Below, in pieces: positions 60,711 to 64,000 of a stretch of DNA of 64,000 nt. The notes below the pieces were generated by a model. The model did no database searches and was not told the DNA's origin. It was given only the letters and a program-made list of their open reading frames with translations. How positions within the stretch are numbered: the first letter of the stretch is position 1; each line of letters begins with the position of its first letter. This DNA is from Rikenellaceae bacterium (GTDB lineage: Bacteria > Bacteroidota > Bacteroidia > Bacteroidales > Rikenellaceae). The stretch spans positions 51,387 through 115,386 of the forward strand of contig SUZR01000010.1 in the NCBI GenBank assembly GCA_015059845.1, given 5' to 3'. A program made the translations under genes and the position numbers.

Positions 60711-63191
60711 ATGGCGAAAAACGAAAACGGAGTATATATGGGAAATAATATTTCAAAGATTTTAGATGCCGTTCTGGCTCGCGTCGCCTTCGACCTGACG
60801 AAGAACAATATCCACCACTCATTCAAGGACCACATTGCGTTGGAGCTTCTGCGCGAGGATGCAACAATGGCCCATCACGTACTTGCGATGAAGCTGAAGA
60901 GCTGGGAGATGTATCAAATTCCGACTCGCATCAAGAGCCTGATAGCCTCACAGCCAAACAACGAATCGCTATCGGCCGAGGAGTTTCTCCGAATCTATAG
61001 GCGTAACCTCCAACGTGAGCATATATCGGCACGAAATATCTCAACGGCACACGTTCTGTGCGACATCGTTGCCGACACCACTACCGCCACATCACAGGTA
61101 TTGGCTCAGTACGGCATATCGGCACACACAATATCATCTGTGATGCGTGAGATAACAGACACAAGCGAGGGTATGCAATCGCAAATACAGTTCACCCTCC
61201 CAGCCATCTCGGAGGAGGGCTTATCACAAAACAGTGGCCAATCAATCCTCCAAAAGTATGGTAACGACCTGACACTTATGGCACAAGAGGGCGAGATAGA
61301 CCCAGTAATTGGTCGCGATGAGGAGATAGAGCGCGTAATACAGATTCTCTCACGCCGAAAAAAGAACAACCCTATTCTAATTGGTGAGGCTGGAGTCGGC
61401 AAGAGCGCCATCGTCGAGGGGCTTGCACTGCGAATTGCTGCGGGGCGTGTTCCTTACAACATTAAAAACAAAAGAGTATTTTCGCTCGATGTAGCGTCAC
61501 TGGTCGCTGGAACAAAATATCGAGGCGAGTTTGAAGAGCGTATGCAACAGCTTTTAGATGAGCTACGACGCGAGCGTGACACAATTATCTTCATTGACGA
61601 GATTCATACCATCGTCGGAGCAGGTGCTACGCAAGGGAGTCTTGACACTGCAAACATACTAAAACCAGCATTGGCACGCGGCGAGATACAGACCATTGGA
61701 GCCACAACGCTTGACGAATTCCGCACAAATATAGAGAGTGACTCGGCTCTTGAGCGACGCTTCCAGAAGGTTATGGTTGAGCCCACATCGGCCGAGCAGA
61801 CGTTTGAGATTCTGCACAACATAGCCCCCTACTACGAGCAATATCATAATGTGCGGTACTCGGAGGAGGCTTTACGTGCCTGCGTGATACTATCCGAGCG
61901 ATACATTACCGACCGCCACTTTCCCGATAAGGCTATTGACGTGCTGGACGAGGCGGGCTCACGATGCCGTATTCGCTATTCGCGAGAGCCTGAGATGATA
62001 CTCTCCACCGAGCAGCAACTCCAAGAGGCTACACGCGAGCGTTGCGAAGCGGTGTCGGCCCTCACATACGAGAAGGCAGCCTCAGCACGACTCAAGGAGA
62101 TAGCCCTAAAATCACGGCTAAACGAGCAGCGAGCCCAGTGGCAACGCTCTATGCAGGAGCGCCCTACGCTGATTGAAGTTGAGGATGTAGAGCGGGTAAT
62201 TACGGCTATGACGGGTATTCCCGCCGAGCGAATATCGCACAATGAAGCTGAGCGGCTACAGCTGCTGAGCGATTATTTGCAGAGCCGCGTCATAGGTCAA
62301 CGAGAGGCTGTTGAGCGTATTTCACGCTCTCTGCAACGCTCCCGCGCAGGGCTGAAGGATGCGAATCGACCCATCGGCGTATTTATGTTCGTAGGGCCCA
62401 CGGGCGTAGGAAAGACACTACTGGCAAAAGAGTTATCGAAGTGGCTCTTTGACCATAAGCGCGGATTGATTCGCGTAGATATGTCCGAGTATGGCGAGAA
62501 ACACAACGTAGCACGACTTATTGGCTCACCGCCGGGATATGTAGGCTATGGCGAGGGTGGACAGCTAAGCGAGACCGTCAGACGCCAACCCTACGCCGTC
62601 GTTCTCTTTGATGAGGTGGAGAAGGCGCATCCCGACGTACTAAATGCGATGTTGCAGGTTTTTGACGATGGACATCTCACCGATGGCGCAGGCCGCAAGG
62701 TAGATTTTCGTAATACGATAATAATTATGACCTCAAATGCGGGCTCACGTATGGCCAGCGAGCGAACAACACAGGTTGGATACAACACGCCATCCAAGGA
62801 GAATAATATCGAAATCACCCCAAATGCGGAGTATCGAAAGGCTTTGGAGAGTATGTTTTCGCCAGAGTTTCTGAACAGAATAGACGATATTGTATGCTTC
62901 CGCACGCTGACCTTAGACGATGCAGAGCAGATTATTGAGTTGGAGTTAGAGGGCATACTATCGCGCACAAAACAACTTGGCTACAACGTAGAGATTACCG
63001 TCGAGGCCAAGCGCCGTCTTGCCACCATCGGCTATGAATCGCGTTACGGAGTACGCTCACTGCGTCGCACGTTGTTAGACCACGTGGAGGAGCCGTTATC
63101 GACGCTTATAATAGAGGGTAAATTACTATCGGGAGGCAATGTAACCATTGATGATAATGGGGATAGTGGTGTTACGCTGCGGGTAGCATAG
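60711..63191 (+). CDS. clpC: ClpC-type AAA+ ATPase of the Clp protease
   Basis: An 826-residue unfoldase feeding ClpP. A divergent Clp_N repeat domain (about 13-150) precedes two AAA+ modules: Walker A GEAGVGKS (225-232) and GPTGVGKT (562-569), with arginine fingers and [12 protein letters not shown]. The short middle region contains a UVR-like helix ([18 protein letters not shown]), favouring ClpC over ClpA or ClpB. The ClpP-binding loop position reads QVGYN, i.e. VGY rather than VGF/IGF. No clpP, ctsR or mcsA is adjacent. The start could also be Met10. Confidence 0.9.
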   Translation: MAKNENGVYMGNNISKILDAVLARVAFDLTKNNIHHSFKDHIALELLREDATMAHHVLAMKLKSWEMYQIPTRIKSLIASQPNNESLSAEEFLRIYRRNLQREHISARNISTAHVLCDIVADTTTATSQVLAQYGISAHTISSVMREITDTSEGMQSQIQFTLPAISEEGLSQNSGQSILQKYGNDLTLMAQEGEIDPVIGRDEEIERVIQILSRRKKNNPILIGEAGVGKSAIVEGLALRIAAGRVPYNIKNKRVFSLDVASLVAGTKYRGEFEERMQQLLDELRRERDTIIFIDEIHTIVGAGATQGSLDTANILKPALARGEIQTIGATTLDEFRTNIESDSALERRFQKVMVEPTSAEQTFEILHNIAPYYEQYHNVRYSEEALRACVILSERYITDRHFPDKAIDVLDEAGSRCRIRYSREPEMILSTEQQLQEATRERCEAVSALTYEKAASARLKEIALKSRLNEQRAQWQRSMQERPTLIEVEDVERVITAMTGIPAERISHNEAERLQLLSDYLQSRVIGQREAVERISRSLQRSRAGLKDANRPIGVFMFVGPTGVGKTLLAKELSKWLFDHKRGLIRVDMSEYGEKHNVARLIGSPPGYVGYGEGGQLSETVRRQPYAVVLFDEVEKAHPDVLNAMLQVFDDGHLTDGAGRKVDFRNTIIIMTSNAGSRMASERTTQVGYNTPSKENNIEITPNAEYRKALESMFSPEFLNRIDDIVCFRTLTLDDAEQIIELELEGILSRTKQLGYNVEITVEAKRRLATIGYESRYGVRSLRRTLLDHVEEPLSTLIIEGKLLSGGNVTIDDNGDSGVTLRVA

Positions 63192-63205
63192 AAGATTACC
63201 CTGCT

Positions 63206-63245
63206 TAAAAAATGAAAGGAGGTTGCCCCGAAAGGACAACCTCCT
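63206..63245. terminator. Terminator between clpC and rubrerythrin
   Basis: 9-bp stem AGGAGGTTG/CAACCTCCT (63217-63225, 63237-63245). The T-run (TCATTTTTT) is on the minus strand, so it mainly serves the rubrerythrin gene. Confidence 0.72.
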
Positions 63246-63266
63246 AACTATTATTATCTTAACAAA

Positions 63267-63821
63267 CTACTCCTTGAAGTAACGGTTATACAGACCCTGG
63301 AAACCAGCACCGTGACGAGCCTCGTCCTTAGCCATCTCGTGAATTGTATCGTGGATAGCGTCGTGATTCTCCTTCTTAGCCATCACTGCCAAACGGAACT
63401 TATCTGCACAAGCACCCTCCTCAGCGTTCATACGCTTGTAAAGGTTGGTCTTTGTATCCCATACAACCTCGCCAATCAACTCAGCAATCTTTGATGCGTG
63501 CTCAGCCTCCTCCCAAGCGTAACGCTTGAAAGCCTCTGCAACCTCGGGGTAACCCTCACGGTCAGCCTGGCGGCTCATTGCAAGGTACATACCTACCTCG
63601 GTACACTCACCCATAAAGTGCTCCTGCAAGCCCTTCCAGAGCTCCTCGCTGGCACCTTTGCCATCACCTAACTTATGCTCTGTAGCGAACTCAAGCTCGC
63701 CCTGCTTCTCCTCTATCTCAACGAACTTCTCAGCGGGAACCTTGCAAAGCGGACACTTCTCGGGAGCCGCATCACCCTCGTGAATATAACCACATACTGT
63801 GCAACGAAATTTCTTAGCCAT
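63267..63821 (-). CDS. Rubrerythrin, rubredoxin-first type
   Basis: A 184-residue diiron peroxidase that removes hydrogen peroxide in anaerobes. The rubredoxin domain is N-terminal (Cys7-x2-Cys10 and Cys23-x2-Cys26), the reverse of classical rubrerythrin. The four-helix domain has Glu/His ligands in [36 protein letters not shown] and [10 protein letters not shown]. It implies oxidative-stress defence in a strict anaerobe. It has its own promoter box at 63876-63883. Confidence 0.94.
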   Translation of the reverse strand: MAKKFRCTVCGYIHEGDAAPEKCPLCKVPAEKFVEIEEKQGELEFATEHKLGDGKGASEELWKGLQEHFMGECTEVGMYLAMSRQADREGYPEVAEAFKRYAWEEAEHASKIAELIGEVVWDTKTNLYKRMNAEEGACADKFRLAVMAKKENHDAIHDTIHEMAKDEARHGAGFQGLYNRYFKE

Positions 63822-63875
63822 AATCTTTAAGTTTTTAATTTGTTTGTTTTATAGTTTTCTTGTTTTTTCAGCATG

Positions 63876-63883
63876 CAAAGTTA
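63876..63883 (-). promoter_or_regulatory. Promoter -7 box for rubrerythrin
   Basis: TAACTTTG on the minus strand, 54 bp before the start. The leader is very A-rich, typical of strongly expressed Bacteroidota genes. -33 not clear. Confidence 0.52.
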
Positions 63884-64000
63884 CATATAATTCGTTGAAT
63901 TGAGAAATTTGGGGCAAAATAATTGGCAGACAGGGGTTTTGTGAAATTCTGATTTTTGGAGGAATGCCAGCAAAAACCAACGTAATGCCAAGTTGTTCCA

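Noticed and set aside
63964..64000. A possible gene start (GGAGGA then ATG) running off the right edge
   Set aside because: Only 12 codons are visible and no promoter box was found, so coding status cannot be judged.

Overview
The window is a 64 kb chromosomal stretch of a Bacteroidota bacterium, most likely order Bacteroidales. The evidence is the family content (DUF4251, DUF4199, DUF4293, DUF2795, DUF1573, BACON, GH109, GH125, reverse-type rubrerythrin, a long IspG), lipoprotein signals, AT-rich leaders with little Shine-Dalgarno sequence, and many copies of the Bacteroidota promoter -7 box TAnnTTTG. A gut Rikenellaceae/Alistipes-like host is a guess only. Genes are densely packed: no gene-free stretch exceeds about 230 bp, and no rRNA, tRNA, IS element, prophage or CRISPR array was seen.

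Layout. 1-2.9 kb: gpmI (cut by the window edge) and alaS, minus strand. 2.9-12.6 kb: two tandem membrane M23 peptidases, an AddB-like/AddA-like recombination pair, an S1-domain protein and a methyltransferase. 12.7-13.7 kb: a GT90-like glycosyltransferase isolated between two strong hairpins. 13.8-18.7 kb: a TSUP permease, uvrA and two DUF4251 proteins, the first with a start codon inside a large hairpin. 18.9-20.2 kb: a secreted transglutaminase-like protein. 20.3-22.1 kb (minus): an HPr-kinase-like ATPase, a signal-peptidase-like protein and ispF. 22.2-24.1 kb: nusB, a DUF1573 lipoprotein and yajC. 24.1-27.0 kb (minus): a lipoprotein, a thioesterase with a TSCPD protein, and a TIR-TM-WG-repeat protein. 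27.1-29.9 kb: an HI0933-type flavoprotein, an RGHGVHSPF-motif protein, a PduO-type adenosyltransferase and DUF2795.

30.0-32.4 kb (minus): waaA, yraN and pepE. 32.5-36.0 kb: acpP, fabF, rnc (with a long disordered tail) and radC. 36.1-40.8 kb: glyS, an unlisted 35-codon membrane ORF, ruvX, def, DUF4199, a GT2 glycosyltransferase and DUF4293. 40.9-44.7 kb: a BACON lipoprotein, an endonuclease/phosphatase, an NTF2-like protein and DUF418. 44.8-50.7 kb: GH109-like and GH125 lipoproteins flank a minus-strand ispG-recO-orphan operon. 50.7-57.8 kb (minus): an L-cysteine desulfidase-like enzyme, an acyl-activating enzyme, a membrane LytTR regulator with an acyl-ACP thioesterase, and a golvesin-tailed FAD lipoprotein. 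57.9-63.2 kb: rarA, an esterase-like protein, a YfcE-like phosphodiesterase and a ClpC-type ATPase. A rubrerythrin closes the window.

Most of the content is conserved housekeeping: translation, DNA repair, isoprenoid, lipid and LPS synthesis, and protein quality control. The accessory parts most worth a second look are the TIR-TM-WG protein, the hairpin over the first DUF4251 start, the kinase-like/peptidase-like pair, the RNase III tail, the isolated GT90 gene and the small ORF overlapping ruvX.
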